Below are positions 40,743 to 49,818 of a stretch of DNA of 64,000 bases, in pieces. Each line of letters begins with the position of its first letter. Positions within the stretch are counted from its first letter, which is position 1. The notes under the pieces are model-generated. The model had not been told where the DNA came from. It saw nothing but the letters and a program-made list of their open reading frames with translations, and searched no databases. This DNA comes from CAJMSU01 sp964650315 (GTDB taxonomy: Bacteria; Bacillota_I; Bacilli_A; RF39; UBA660): positions 1 through 64,000 of the forward strand of contig CAZYQE010000004.1 of assembly GCA_964650315.1 (NCBI GenBank), given 5' to 3'. A program made the translations under genes and the position numbers.

Positions 40743-42119
40743 ATGAATGTCGATATTTTATGGTCTAATTTTTTAACACAAATTAAAGACGAATTAACTT
40801 CACTGTCTTTTGATACCTGGTTTAAAGATACGAAACTTTATAAATTAGAAAATGGTAAGGCTTATATAATTGTTCCAATGCCAATACATAAAAAACATTT
40901 ATCTGATAATTATTCTGATTTAATTACACAAAAACTTAATGACGTTACAAATACTAATTTTGAACTTATATTTTTATTAAATGAAGAAATTGAAAGTGAG
41001 GAGAGTCCTCCTGATGATATTAATAAGGATCAAGTTATTAATGATGGAGTACCTCAAGAATTTGAAAAAACTAATTTAAAAAGTAAATATACCTTTGAAA
41101 ATTTTATAGTAGGGGATACTAATAAATTTGCACAAGCAGCAGCCTTATCTGTTGCAGAAAATCCAGGTCATATGTATAATCCTTTATTTATATATGGTAA
41201 TAGTGGACTTGGTAAAACACATTTGATGCATGCGATAGGTAATTATATTACTAATAATAGTAATAGAAAAGTCTTATATGTAACAAGTGATCAATTTATT
41301 CAAGATTTTATAGGTATAAATAAGAAAGATGATAAAGGAACTAATTTCAATTATGTTGATTTCTTTAAGAAAAAATATAGAAATATTGATGTTTTAATAA
41401 TTGATGATATACAATTTTTAGGAGGAGCTACTCAAACACAACAAGAATTTTTCCATACATTTAATTCCTTATATAATGATAGTAAACAAATTATTATTTC
41501 ATCAGATAGATCACCAGATGATTTAAAATTATTGGAAGATCGTTTAAGAACAAGATTTTGTTGGGGATTAACAGTTAATATATTCCCACCTGACTTTACT
41601 TTAAGAACAGAAATACTTAAGAAAAAAATTGTTGCAGGGGACTTTGAAAAAGAGATTCCTGATGATGTAATAGAATATATTGCTTCTAATATAGGTACAG
41701 ATGTAAGACAATTAGAAGGTTCAATAACTAGATTAATTGCTTATTCTACTATAATGGGTGGAGTTGATATAACTCTAGATCTGGCAATTGAAGCTCTTAA
41801 AGACTTTATAAGTAAAGGAATGGGCGAGAAAAATAATATTCATAGAATACAAAAAATAGTATCTGATTATTTTCAAATATCTGTTGAAGATATCAAAAGT
41901 AAAAAGAGAAGTTCTAATATTTCTTTTCCAAGACAGATTGCAATGTATCTTTGTAGGAATATGACTAGTGAATCTTTTCCTAAGATAGGAACAGAATTTG
42001 GTGGTAAAGATCATACTACAGTAATGCATTCTTGTGAAAAGATTGAAAAAGAAATTAAAGTTAATAAAGATTTAGAAAATATTATAGAAAAATTAAAGAA
42101 AGATATAGGTGTTGTGTAA
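40743..42119 (+). CDS. dnaA: Chromosomal replication initiator DnaA
   Basis: AAA+ protein that opens oriC and loads helicase. The 458-residue protein has domain I (1-80, WSNFLTQIKDELTSLSFDTWF), a short linker, the AAA+ core with Walker A YGNSGLGKTHL (152-159), Walker B VLIIDDIQFL, the Arg-finger region LEDRLRTRF, and domain IV with the DnaA-box signature FGGKDHTTVMHSCEKI. ATG 40743 is preceded by GGGGAG and GGTGG; an in-frame TTG 18 bases earlier is within the ribosome site and rejected. Confidence 0.98.
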   Translation: MNVDILWSNFLTQIKDELTSLSFDTWFKDTKLYKLENGKAYIIVPMPIHKKHLSDNYSDLITQKLNDVTNTNFELIFLLNEEIESEESPPDDINKDQVINDGVPQEFEKTNLKSKYTFENFIVGDTNKFAQAAALSVAENPGHMYNPLFIYGNSGLGKTHLMHAIGNYITNNSNRKVLYVTSDQFIQDFIGINKKDDKGTNFNYVDFFKKKYRNIDVLIIDDIQFLGGATQTQQEFFHTFNSLYNDSKQIIISSDRSPDDLKLLEDRLRTRFCWGLTVNIFPPDFTLRTEILKKKIVAGDFEKEIPDDVIEYIASNIGTDVRQLEGSITRLIAYSTIMGGVDITLDLAIEALKDFISKGMGEKNNIHRIQKIVSDYFQISVEDIKSKKRSSNISFPRQIAMYLCRNMTSESFPKIGTEFGGKDHTTVMHSCEKIEKEIKVNKDLENIIEKLKKDIGVV

Positions 42120-42260
42120 AAGTTAAAATTATTAATAGATTTATACACAAGGTTAATTTAACTAAAAACCTTATAAAATAAGAAAAAAATATAGTTTTAA
42201 ACTTTTTCCACAGTAATAATAAAAATAAAACAATAATAAATAAGAAAGAAGGAAGAAAAT
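42120..42260. other. Origin part between dnaA and dnaN, probable unwinding region
   Basis: A 141-base gap with two DnaA boxes, TTATACACA (42141-42149) and TTTTCCACA (42204-42212). The second is followed one base later by TAATAATAA (42214-42222) and further A/T-only sequence. This resembles the box-plus-DnaA-trio layout of Bacilli unwinding elements. Together with the upstream boxes it suggests a bipartite origin. Inferred from motif order only. Confidence 0.6.
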
Positions 42261-43385
42261 ATGAAATTTAAAATTAAAAGAGAATTATTACTAGAAGCTT
42301 TAAATAAAGTTTCTAAAGCAATATCAACTAAGAATTTAATACCTGTTTTATCTGGAGTAAAATTTGAATTAAAAAAGAAAAAATTAATATTAACAGCAAG
42401 TGATAATGATATTACTATTCAAACTGTTATTGAATCTAATACTGATGATGAATTTAATATAGAAAAAGAAGGTAGTATTGTAATACAAGGTAAATATATA
42501 TTAGATATAGTAAGAAAATTACAAGATGAATATATTAATATAGAAGTTATAGATGAATTAAAGATCCTTATTTATACTGATAATAGTGAATTTAATTTAA
42601 ATGGTATAAATAAAAATGAATATCCTAATATATCATTAGAAGAAAGTAAGAAAAAAATAGTTTTAGATGCAGATATATTTAAAGATATAGTTAATCAAAC
42701 ATCTTTTGCAGCATCTCATGAAGAAACTAAACCTGTACTTACTGGTATTAATTTTAATATAGTAGGGGATATATTAGAATGTAATTCTACAGATTCTTAT
42801 AGATTAGCAAGGAAAGTAATTAATCTTTCCACAGAAAGTGAGGAAAATTATAATGTAGTTATTCCAAGTCATAATATTGTAGAATTTTCAAGAATAATTG
42901 GGGATAATGAAAAAGTTGAATTACATGTATTTAATAATAAAATATTATTTAAAACAGGTAATATTAAATTTGAATCTCGTTTAATTAATGGAACATATCC
43001 AAATACTTCTAATTTATTACCAGATGATTCATTAATGACTGTTAGTGTTAATTTAGAAGATTTCTATAATGTTGTTGATAGAGTTAGTATTTTAACTAGT
43101 GATAAAGAAAAGAATATTGTTACTTTAGAAACTAATGGAGATGTATTAACTTTAAAGAGTTCTTCTGCAGAAGTAGGTAGAGTAGAAGAAAAAATGAATA
43201 TAAAGAAAGATAATAGTGAAGATATTAAAATTAGTTTTAGTGCTAAATATATGATGGAAGCATTAAAGAGTTTTTCAACAGAAACTGTGGATATTAATTT
43301 TGTAGGAGAAATCAAGCCAATACTTATAAAATCTAAAGATGATGAAACATTAACTCAATTAGTTTTACCAATTAGAACATATTAA
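42261..43385 (+). CDS. dnaN: DNA polymerase III beta sliding clamp
   Basis: Ring-shaped processivity factor. The 374-residue protein consists of three similar clamp domains. Recognisable segments are MKFKIKRELLLEALNKVSKA, LIPVLSGVKFEL, the domain-two NQTSFAASHEETKPVLTGI and the C-terminal LTQLVLPIRTY that forms the partner-binding pocket. AGAAGG-type sequence precedes the start. It is separated from comK by a terminator. Confidence 0.98.
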   Translation: MKFKIKRELLLEALNKVSKAISTKNLIPVLSGVKFELKKKKLILTASDNDITIQTVIESNTDDEFNIEKEGSIVIQGKYILDIVRKLQDEYINIEVIDELKILIYTDNSEFNLNGINKNEYPNISLEESKKKIVLDADIFKDIVNQTSFAASHEETKPVLTGINFNIVGDILECNSTDSYRLARKVINLSTESEENYNVVIPSHNIVEFSRIIGDNEKVELHVFNNKILFKTGNIKFESRLINGTYPNTSNLLPDDSLMTVSVNLEDFYNVVDRVSILTSDKEKNIVTLETNGDVLTLKSSSAEVGRVEEKMNIKKDNSEDIKISFSAKYMMEALKSFSTETVDINFVGEIKPILIKSKDDETLTQLVLPIRTY

Positions 43386-43408
43386 AAATAGAAGAAATTC
43401 TATTTTTT
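43385..43408 (+). terminator. Terminator after dnaN
   Basis: A 9-bp stem AAAATAGAA/TTCTATTTT with a GAAA loop and T-run, beginning at the dnaN stop codon. Confidence 0.85.
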
Positions 43409-43414
43409 TATGGA

Positions 43415-43513
43415 AAAATATTATTTTTTGATAATAATATATATGAATAGACATATTTCTACATAGTTAGACAAATGAATATGTTATTTTAATTTTTGAA
43501 AACGGAAGTTTTC
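43415..43513 (+). promoter_or_regulatory. comK upstream region with ComK-box-like dyads
   Basis: AAAA-N5-TTTT occurs at 43415-43427, exactly the half-unit published for ComK boxes. A tight hairpin GAAAAC-GGAA-GTTTTC (43498-43513, AAAA-N6-TTTT) ends just before the AAGGGGG ribosome site. No good sigma-A promoter was found. In such AT-rich DNA these could be chance. Confidence 0.3.
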
Positions 43514-43529
43514 TAAGGGGGAATTATAT

Positions 43530-43976
43530 ATGAATTATGAAGTAAGTAAGGGTACTTTAGCAATTGTACCTAACAATGAAGAAAGTAGTTTAGTTTATGA
43601 AGATGAAGAAAGGTATATTATTAAAGAAAAACCATTTAAAATAATGGAAGATAGTTGTAAATACTTTGGTAGTTCTTATAATGGTAGAAAAGAAAGTGCT
43701 AAAAGTATATTGGGTGCTGAATATAAAGTACCTATAGTATTAGAAGAATCTAGTAATTTAATTGTATTTCCTACAACCTCACCTAGAGCAGAAGATTGTG
43801 CTTGGATTTCTTTAAAACATGTTAAAAGAATAAAAAGAATAGATTCTACTAGTACTAAAATTATATTTAATAATGATAGAGAAATTATAGTACCTGTTTC
43901 TTTTAGATCTGTTGAAAATCAACTTTCTAGAGCATCTCGTTTAGATTTAATTATGAGAAATAGAAAAATAGGATGA
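43530..43976 (+). CDS. comK: ComK-family competence transcription factor
   Basis: ComK is the master activator of DNA-uptake genes in Bacillus. The 148-residue protein aligns with B. subtilis ComK (192 residues) across its core: YEVSKGTLAIVP at the N-terminus, then DSCKYFGSSYNGRKESA, LIVFPTTSPRAEDCAWISLKHVK, and SFRSVENQLSRASRL. The C-terminal 40 or so residues of B. subtilis ComK, implicated in MecA-dependent degradation and multimerisation, are missing. It occupies the dnaN-recF slot where B. subtilis has yaaA. It stands alone between two terminators, with a strong AAGGGGG site. Family membership is secure; whether it controls competence here is unknown. Confidence 0.85.
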   Translation: MNYEVSKGTLAIVPNNEESSLVYEDEERYIIKEKPFKIMEDSCKYFGSSYNGRKESAKSILGAEYKVPIVLEESSNLIVFPTTSPRAEDCAWISLKHVKRIKRIDSTSTKIIFNNDREIIVPVSFRSVENQLSRASRLDLIMRNRKIG

Positions 43977-44001
43977 ATAGTTACGTCTGTAACTATTTTT
44001 T
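43976..44001 (+). terminator. Terminator after comK
   Basis: A perfect 9-bp stem AATAGTTAC/GTAACTATT with a 4-base loop and T-run, starting at the comK stop. Confidence 0.9.
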
Positions 44002-44022
44002 AGTGATTTATTTAAGTTTTTA

Positions 44023-44031
44023 TGATATAAT
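44023..44031 (+). promoter_or_regulatory. Extended -10 promoter for recF-gyrB-gyrA
   Basis: TGATATAAT, an extended -10 with a perfect TATAAT hexamer. The -35 (GTGATT at a 17-base spacing) is partial. About 45 bases of leader precede the small upstream reading frame. Confidence 0.6.
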
Positions 44032-44076
44032 ATTAATGTGTATATAGGAACACGTTGATAGGGTAAAGGTGATTAT

Positions 44077-44103
44077 ATGGCTCTTATTTTACGTTCTGAT
44101 TGA
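44077..44103 (+). CDS. Eight-codon upstream reading frame overlapping the recF start
   Basis: ATG at 44077 preceded by AAAGGTGAT opens a frame encoding MALILRSD and stops with TGA at 44101-44103, overlapping the TTG start of recF (44100-44102) as TTGA. recF has no ribosome site of its own at normal distance, so it probably depends on re-initiation by ribosomes finishing this peptide. The peptide itself may have no function. Confidence 0.55.
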   Translation: MALILRSD

Positions 44104-45209
44104 AAATTACTAAATTAAACTTAGTAAATTTTAGAAATTATGACCAAGCAAATATAAAATTAGGAAGTAATATAAATATTTTTATTGGAAATAATGCTCA
44201 AGGAAAAACAAATATTTTAGAATCAATTGTTATTTTAGCATTAACTAAATCTCATAGAATTGGTATTAGTCCTAATATAATAAAGTTTGGTAAAAAGAAA
44301 GCTAAAATAAATGGAGTAGTAAGGAAAGATAAGATTGTTAATAAATTAGGAGTAGAAATTACTGAAAATAATAAAAAACTTATGATTAATTTAGATGAGA
44401 TAAAGAAAGTATCTGATTATATATCAAATCTAAATATAATAGTTTTTACTCCAGATGATTTAGATATTATTAAAGGATCACCTAGTATCCGTAGAAATTT
44501 ACTTAATATTGAACTTTCACAAATTTCTAAAGTTTATTTAAATACTTATAATGAATATAATAAGTTATTAAAAACAAGAAATGAATATTTAAAATTATTA
44601 CTTAGTAATTCTATAGCAGATAAGAAATATTTAGATGTAATTACTGATAAATTAATAGATAAAGCAATTATTATTTATAAAAAGAGAAAAGAATTTATAG
44701 ATAAAATTAATGAATCTATTAATGATAATTATGAAAGTATTACTAATGATAAAGTTTTATCTATTAAATATATACCTAATATAGATATAGATGAGTTTAA
44801 TGATGAAAATATTTCTAAAGTATTAAAAAACAAATATGAAAGTCGTTATCAAAAAGAAATAAATTATGGAATGACTTTATATGGACCTCATAGAGATGAC
44901 TTTGAATTTATATTAAATGAAGAAAATTTAAAGTATTTTGGGTCTCAAGGACAACAAAAAACTGCAATTATATCATTTAAATTAGCAGAAATTCCTATAT
45001 TTGAAGAATACTGTAATACTAAACCTATATTATTATTAGATGATATATTTAGTGAATTAGATGTTAAAAAGATTAATAAATTATTAAAATTAATTAGTAA
45101 TGATATACAAACTATTGTTACTACTACAGATTTAAGAAGAATAAATAAGAAATATTTAGAAAAAGCAATTATATATGAAGTAAATAATGGAGAAATTGAA
45201 AGAAAGTAG
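44100..45209 (+). CDS. recF: DNA replication and repair protein RecF
   Basis: SMC-like ATPase that helps load RecA at gapped DNA. The 369-residue protein begins MKITKLNLVNFRNYDQ, has Walker A GNNAQGKTN (30-38), the signature region NYGMTLYGPHRDDFEF, FGSQGQQKTAIIS and Walker B ILLLDDIFSELD. The only start that keeps the family N-terminus is the TTG at 44100. In B. subtilis yaaA (S4 domain) precedes recF and yaaB follows; both are missing here. Confidence 0.95.
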   Translation: MKITKLNLVNFRNYDQANIKLGSNINIFIGNNAQGKTNILESIVILALTKSHRIGISPNIIKFGKKKAKINGVVRKDKIVNKLGVEITENNKKLMINLDEIKKVSDYISNLNIIVFTPDDLDIIKGSPSIRRNLLNIELSQISKVYLNTYNEYNKLLKTRNEYLKLLLSNSIADKKYLDVITDKLIDKAIIIYKKRKEFIDKINESINDNYESITNDKVLSIKYIPNIDIDEFNDENISKVLKNKYESRYQKEINYGMTLYGPHRDDFEFILNEENLKYFGSQGQQKTAIISFKLAEIPIFEEYCNTKPILLLDDIFSELDVKKINKLLKLISNDIQTIVTTTDLRRINKKYLEKAIIYEVNNGEIERK

Positions 45210-45217
45210 GTAATACA

Positions 45218-47152
45218 ATGAATGAGGAAAAAGTAGAAGAAAAGTATGATTCATCGGCAATTCAAGTATTAGAAGGATTAGAAGCAGTTAGAAAAAGACC
45301 TGGTATGTATATTGGTACTACTGATGTTAAGGGTCTTCATCATTTAGTATGGGAAATTGTTGATAATGCTATTGATGAATCTTTAGCTGGTTTTTGTAAT
45401 AATATAGAAATTATTATAAATGAAGATAATAGTATTACAGTTAAAGATGATGGTCGTGGAATACCTGTTGAAAAACATAAGAAAACTGGTATAAGTACAG
45501 TTGAAACTGTTTATACAGTATTACATGCTGGTGGTAAATTTGGTGGAGGAGGATATAAAGTATCTGGTGGACTTCACGGTGTTGGTGCTAGTGTTGTTAA
45601 TGCTTTAAGTAAATGGGTAGAAGTTAAAGTATATAAGGATTCTAAAATATATTATATTAAATTTGAAAATGGTGGACACACTGTTGAACCATTAAAAGTA
45701 GTAGGGGAATGTGAACCTAGTAGAACAGGAACTTATGTTACTTTTAAACCAGATCCAGATATATTTGATACTGATGTTTATGATTATAATACTTTAATGG
45801 TAAGAGTTAGAGAATTAGCTTTCTTAAATAAAGGATTAAGATTAACATTAAGAGATGATAGAGATTTAGATGAATCTACTGGAGAAACTTTCTTATATGA
45901 AGGTGGTATTTCTGAGTATGTTAAATTTATTAATCAAGAAAAAACACCTATACATGAAGATATTATTCATTTAGAAGGTGAAGAAAATAATGTAATGTTT
46001 GAAGTTGCTATGCAATATAACACTGGATATAATGAAAATATTTATTCATTTGTTAATAATATTAATACTCATGATGGTGGAACTCATGAAGAAGGTGTTA
46101 AAAGAGCTTTAACAAGAGTTATAAATAGTTATGCTAAAAAGAATAATATATTAAAAGATAAAGATGAGTCTTTAACAGGTGATGATGTTAAAGAAGGATT
46201 AACTATGATAATTTCTTGTAAACATCCTAACCCTCAATTTGAAGGACAAACTAAGGGAAGATTAGGAAATTCAGAAGTTAGAAAACTTGCAGATAGTATA
46301 TTTTCTAAAGGTTTTGAAAAATTCTTATTAGAAAATCCTAGTGAAGCAAAAGTAATTATAGAAAAAGCTATTTTAGCTTCTCGTGCTAGACATGCTGCTA
46401 AAAAAGCTCGTGAAATCACAAGAAAAAGTGATTTAGCAGTTTCTAATTTCTTTGGTAAGTTATCTGATTGTAAAAGTAAAGATCCTAAAGTATCTGAAAT
46501 ATTTATAGTCGAGGGAGATTCTGCTGGAGGTTCTGCTAAAAAAGGTAGAGATTCTATGACTCAAGCAATCTTACCTTTACGTGGAAAAATATTAAATGTA
46601 GAAAAGAATAGATTAGATAGAGCTTTAGGTAATGAAGAAATAAGAACTATAATAACTGCATTTGGTACTGGTATTGGTGATGAGTTTGATATTAATAAAT
46701 TAAGATATGACAAAATAGTAATCATGACCGATGCTGATGTAGATGGATCACATATTAGAGTTTTATTACTTACTTTATTCTATAGATTCTTTAGACCTAT
46801 AGTTGAACAAGGACATGTTTATGCTGCACAACCACCATTATATAGAATAATGCATGGTAAAAGTAGAAAATATGTGTTAAATGATGATGAATTAGAAGAA
46901 TATTTAAATTCATTACCAGAAAATGTTAGAGATCGTGCTGAAATTGCTCGTATGAAAGGTTTAGGAGAAATGGATGCTGAAGAATTAAATGAAACAACTA
47001 TGGATATAGAACAAAGAACTCTAAGAAAAATAACTGTGGACGATTGTGTTGCAGCTGATTCAATATTCCAAAAACTTATGGGTGAAGAAGTTGAACCTAG
47101 AAGAAAGTTTATTGAAGAGAATGCTCAATACGTTGAGAATCTAGACATATAG
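45218..47152 (+). CDS. gyrB: DNA gyrase subunit B
   Basis: ATPase subunit of gyrase, which introduces negative supercoils. The 644-residue protein has the GHKL ATPase (EIVDNAIDESLAG, DDGRGIPVEKHK, GGLHGVGASVVNAL), the transducer, and the TOPRIM domain (VEGDSAGGSAKKGRD, PLRGKILNVEKNR, MTDADVDGSHIR). Length is of the short Gram-positive type without the E. coli insertion. It is ten bases from gyrA. Confidence 0.98.
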   Translation: MNEEKVEEKYDSSAIQVLEGLEAVRKRPGMYIGTTDVKGLHHLVWEIVDNAIDESLAGFCNNIEIIINEDNSITVKDDGRGIPVEKHKKTGISTVETVYTVLHAGGKFGGGGYKVSGGLHGVGASVVNALSKWVEVKVYKDSKIYYIKFENGGHTVEPLKVVGECEPSRTGTYVTFKPDPDIFDTDVYDYNTLMVRVRELAFLNKGLRLTLRDDRDLDESTGETFLYEGGISEYVKFINQEKTPIHEDIIHLEGEENNVMFEVAMQYNTGYNENIYSFVNNINTHDGGTHEEGVKRALTRVINSYAKKNNILKDKDESLTGDDVKEGLTMIISCKHPNPQFEGQTKGRLGNSEVRKLADSIFSKGFEKFLLENPSEAKVIIEKAILASRARHAAKKAREITRKSDLAVSNFFGKLSDCKSKDPKVSEIFIVEGDSAGGSAKKGRDSMTQAILPLRGKILNVEKNRLDRALGNEEIRTIITAFGTGIGDEFDINKLRYDKIVIMTDADVDGSHIRVLLLTLFYRFFRPIVEQGHVYAAQPPLYRIMHGKSRKYVLNDDELEEYLNSLPENVRDRAEIARMKGLGEMDAEELNETTMDIEQRTLRKITVDDCVAADSIFQKLMGEEVEPRRKFIEENAQYVENLDI

Positions 47153-47162
47153 GAGGTAAGGT

Positions 47163-49658
47163 ATGGAAAATAATGATAAGAAAACTGAAGAATATGGCTT
47201 AGCTTTCCATGAAAGAGATAATTTAGCTGAAAATAATATTGTTAAAGAAGTAAAAGATTCATTCTTAGAATATGCTGTTAGTGTTATTACATCTCGTGCT
47301 TTACCTGACTTAAGAGATGGATTGAAACCTGTGCATAGACGTATTTTATGGAGTATGTATAAATCAGGTTATACCCCAGATAAACCACATAGAAAAAGTG
47401 CTAAAACAGTTGGAGAAGTTATGGGTAATTATCACCCACATGGTGATTCTTCAATTTATGAAGCAATGGTTAGAATGGCACAAGATTTTAATCAAAGATA
47501 TTTATTAATTGATGGACATGGTAACTTTGGTAATATCGAAGGTGATGGAGCAGCAGCAATGCGTTATACAGAATCACGTCTTTCAAGAATGTCACTTGAG
47601 TTATTAAGAGATATTGGTAAAGATACTGTAGAAATGGGTAAAAACTTTGATGAATCTTTAGATGAACCAGTAGTTTTACCTAGTAGATTTCCTAATATAT
47701 TAGTAAATGGTACTATGGGAATTGCTGTTGGTATGGCAACAAATATTCCTCCACATAATTTAGGAGAAGTAATAGATGGTTGTATTGCTTATATTGATAA
47801 TCCTGAAATTGATACTTTAGGATTAATGCAATATGTTAAAGGACCAGATTTTCCTACAGGTGGAATAATTTTAGGAAATAGTGGAATAAAGAATGCTTAT
47901 GAAACTGGTAAAGGTAGTATTACTATTAGAAGTAAGGCTCAAATAGAAGAAGTTGGAAATCATAGTAATATTGTTATTACAGAAGTTCCATATGGTGTTA
48001 ATACATTAGATTTAAAAAATAAAGTTGCAGAATTAGTACATAATAAAGTAATTGATGGAATATCTGATTATCATACTGATTTAAAAGATGGTGTTAAAAT
48101 TACTATTACTTTAAAACAATCTGCAAATCCTCAAGTTGTTTTAAATAATTTATATAAACATACTAATTTTCAAATTAGTTATGGTATAAATTTAATGATG
48201 ATTGATGATAAAACTCCTAAAATATTAGGATTAAAAGATATTATATCTAAATATATTGATTATCAAAAAGAAGTAATTATTAGAAGAACTAAGTTTGATT
48301 TAAATAAAACTGAGAAACGTGTTCATATATTAGAAGGTTATAAAATAACTTTAAATAATTTAGATGAAGTAATTAAAATTATTAGAGGAGCTATGAGTGA
48401 TGTAGAAGCAAAAGAAAAATTAATTGCTAAATTTAGTTTCACTGAAATACAAGCTGATAGTATATTAGAATTAAAATTACGTAGATTAACTGGATTAGAG
48501 AGATCTAAAATTGAATCAGAATTAGAAGATTTATTAAAATTAATTGAAGAATTAAAAGGAATCTTAGCTGATGAACAAAAAGTTTTAGATATAATCAAAA
48601 AGGAATTAACTGAAATTAAAAATAAATATGGTGATGACAGAAGAACAACTATTGATATGACTGCTATTGACTATATTGAAGATGAGTCTTTAATACCTGT
48701 GGAAGATATTATTGTAACTTTAACTAATAAAGGATATATTAAGAGATTAAAATCTGATACTTATAGAACTCAAAATAGAGGAGGAGTAGGTATTAAAGGT
48801 ATGACTACTAATGAAGAAGACTTTGTAGAGCATTTAATTTCTATGAAGACTCATGACTATATATTATTCTTCTCTAACAGAGGTAGAGTATATAGAATGA
48901 AAGGTTATGAGATACCTGAATTTAGTAGACAATCTAAAGGTTTACCAATAATTAATTTATTACCATTAGAGAAAGATGAGAACATTAGTTCGATAATTAA
49001 AATAGATGCGGAAGAAGAAATTTATAAATATTTAGTATTTGTAACTAGAAAAGGTTTAATTAAACGTACTGATCTAGAACAATTTGATAGTATCCGTAAG
49101 AGTGGTAAGATTGCAATTGGATTAAAAGAAGAAGATGAGTTAGTTACTGTTAAGATAACTACTGGTGAAGAAGAAATTGCAATCGGTGCTAATAATGGTA
49201 GAATGGTTAGATTTAATGAATCTGAAGTAAGAGTTATGGGTAGAAGTGCTTCTGGTGTTAAAGGAATTGATTTAAATTCTGGGGATAAAGTTATTGGAGC
49301 AGAAGTGGTAAAAGATGGAAATTTAATATTAATAGTAACTGAAAAAGGTTATGGAAAACAAACTCTAGTTGATGAATATAGATTAACTCATAGAGGAAGT
49401 AAAGGTGTTAAGGCACTTAATATTACAGATAAGAATGGAATTATGGCTGGACTTAAGTGTGTTGATGACAAAGAATTATATGATGTAATGATTATTACTA
49501 ATAGTGGAATAATCATCAAAATGCCTTTAGAACAAATTTCTACTTTAAAACGTGCTACTCAAGGTGTAAGATTAATTAATCTTAAAGATAATCAATTAGT
49601 TTCTACTATAGCATTAGTATTAAAAGAAACTGAAGAAGATAATTCTGAAGAAGAATAA
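47163..49658 (+). CDS. gyrA: DNA gyrase subunit A
   Basis: DNA-cleaving subunit of gyrase. The 831-residue protein has the winged helix with catalytic Tyr135 (AAMRYTESRLS), the quinolone-determining segment HPHGDSSIYE (Ser96 and Glu100 are the usual sensitive-type residues), the coiled coil, and the C-terminal beta-pinwheel with the GyrA box QNRGGVG (in RTQNRGGVGIKG). This box separates GyrA from ParC. AGGAGG precedes the ATG. It ends with an acidic tail, NSEEE. Confidence 0.98.
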   Translation: MENNDKKTEEYGLAFHERDNLAENNIVKEVKDSFLEYAVSVITSRALPDLRDGLKPVHRRILWSMYKSGYTPDKPHRKSAKTVGEVMGNYHPHGDSSIYEAMVRMAQDFNQRYLLIDGHGNFGNIEGDGAAAMRYTESRLSRMSLELLRDIGKDTVEMGKNFDESLDEPVVLPSRFPNILVNGTMGIAVGMATNIPPHNLGEVIDGCIAYIDNPEIDTLGLMQYVKGPDFPTGGIILGNSGIKNAYETGKGSITIRSKAQIEEVGNHSNIVITEVPYGVNTLDLKNKVAELVHNKVIDGISDYHTDLKDGVKITITLKQSANPQVVLNNLYKHTNFQISYGINLMMIDDKTPKILGLKDIISKYIDYQKEVIIRRTKFDLNKTEKRVHILEGYKITLNNLDEVIKIIRGAMSDVEAKEKLIAKFSFTEIQADSILELKLRRLTGLERSKIESELEDLLKLIEELKGILADEQKVLDIIKKELTEIKNKYGDDRRTTIDMTAIDYIEDESLIPVEDIIVTLTNKGYIKRLKSDTYRTQNRGGVGIKGMTTNEEDFVEHLISMKTHDYILFFSNRGRVYRMKGYEIPEFSRQSKGLPIINLLPLEKDENISSIIKIDAEEEIYKYLVFVTRKGLIKRTDLEQFDSIRKSGKIAIGLKEEDELVTVKITTGEEEIAIGANNGRMVRFNESEVRVMGRSASGVKGIDLNSGDKVIGAEVVKDGNLILIVTEKGYGKQTLVDEYRLTHRGSKGVKALNITDKNGIMAGLKCVDDKELYDVMIITNSGIIIKMPLEQISTLKRATQGVRLINLKDNQLVSTIALVLKETEEDNSEEE

Positions 49659-49671
49659 TCTTCTTTTTTTT
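49648..49671 (+). terminator. Terminator after gyrA
   Basis: A 7-bp stem AAGAAGA/TCTTCTT with a 4-base loop and T-run, spanning the gyrA stop codon. parS site 1 begins two bases later. Confidence 0.7.
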
Positions 49672-49672
49672 A

Positions 49673-49688
49673 TGTTCCACGTGAAACA
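49673..49688. other. parS site 1
   Basis: TGTTCCACGTGAAACA, identical to the well-known B. subtilis parS sequence for ParB (Spo0J) loading. Confidence 0.95.
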
Positions 49689-49709
49689 TAGATAGAAAAG
49701 TATAAAAAA

Positions 49710-49725
49710 TATTTCCCAGGAAATA
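49710..49725. other. Noc-binding-site-like palindrome (NBS 1)
   Basis: TATTTCCCAGGAAATA differs from the B. subtilis Noc box TATTTCCCGGGAAATA at one central base. The identical 16-mer recurs in dnaX. Confidence 0.7.
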
Positions 49726-49734
49726 AAAATAGAA

Positions 49735-49750
49735 TATTACCTGGAAAATA
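49735..49750. other. Degenerate Noc-box-like palindrome
   Basis: TATTACCTGGAAAATA matches the B. subtilis Noc box at 13 of 16 positions and lies ten bases from NBS 1. Confidence 0.4.
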
Positions 49751-49778
49751 AATATTAAACAATAGAAATAATGAGTAA

Positions 49779-49794
49779 TGTTTCACGTGAAACA
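49779..49794. other. parS site 2
   Basis: TGTTTCACGTGAAACA, the perfectly palindromic version of the parS consensus. Confidence 0.95.
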
Positions 49795-49818
49795 TAGTAT
49801 TTTGATTAATATTTTAAA

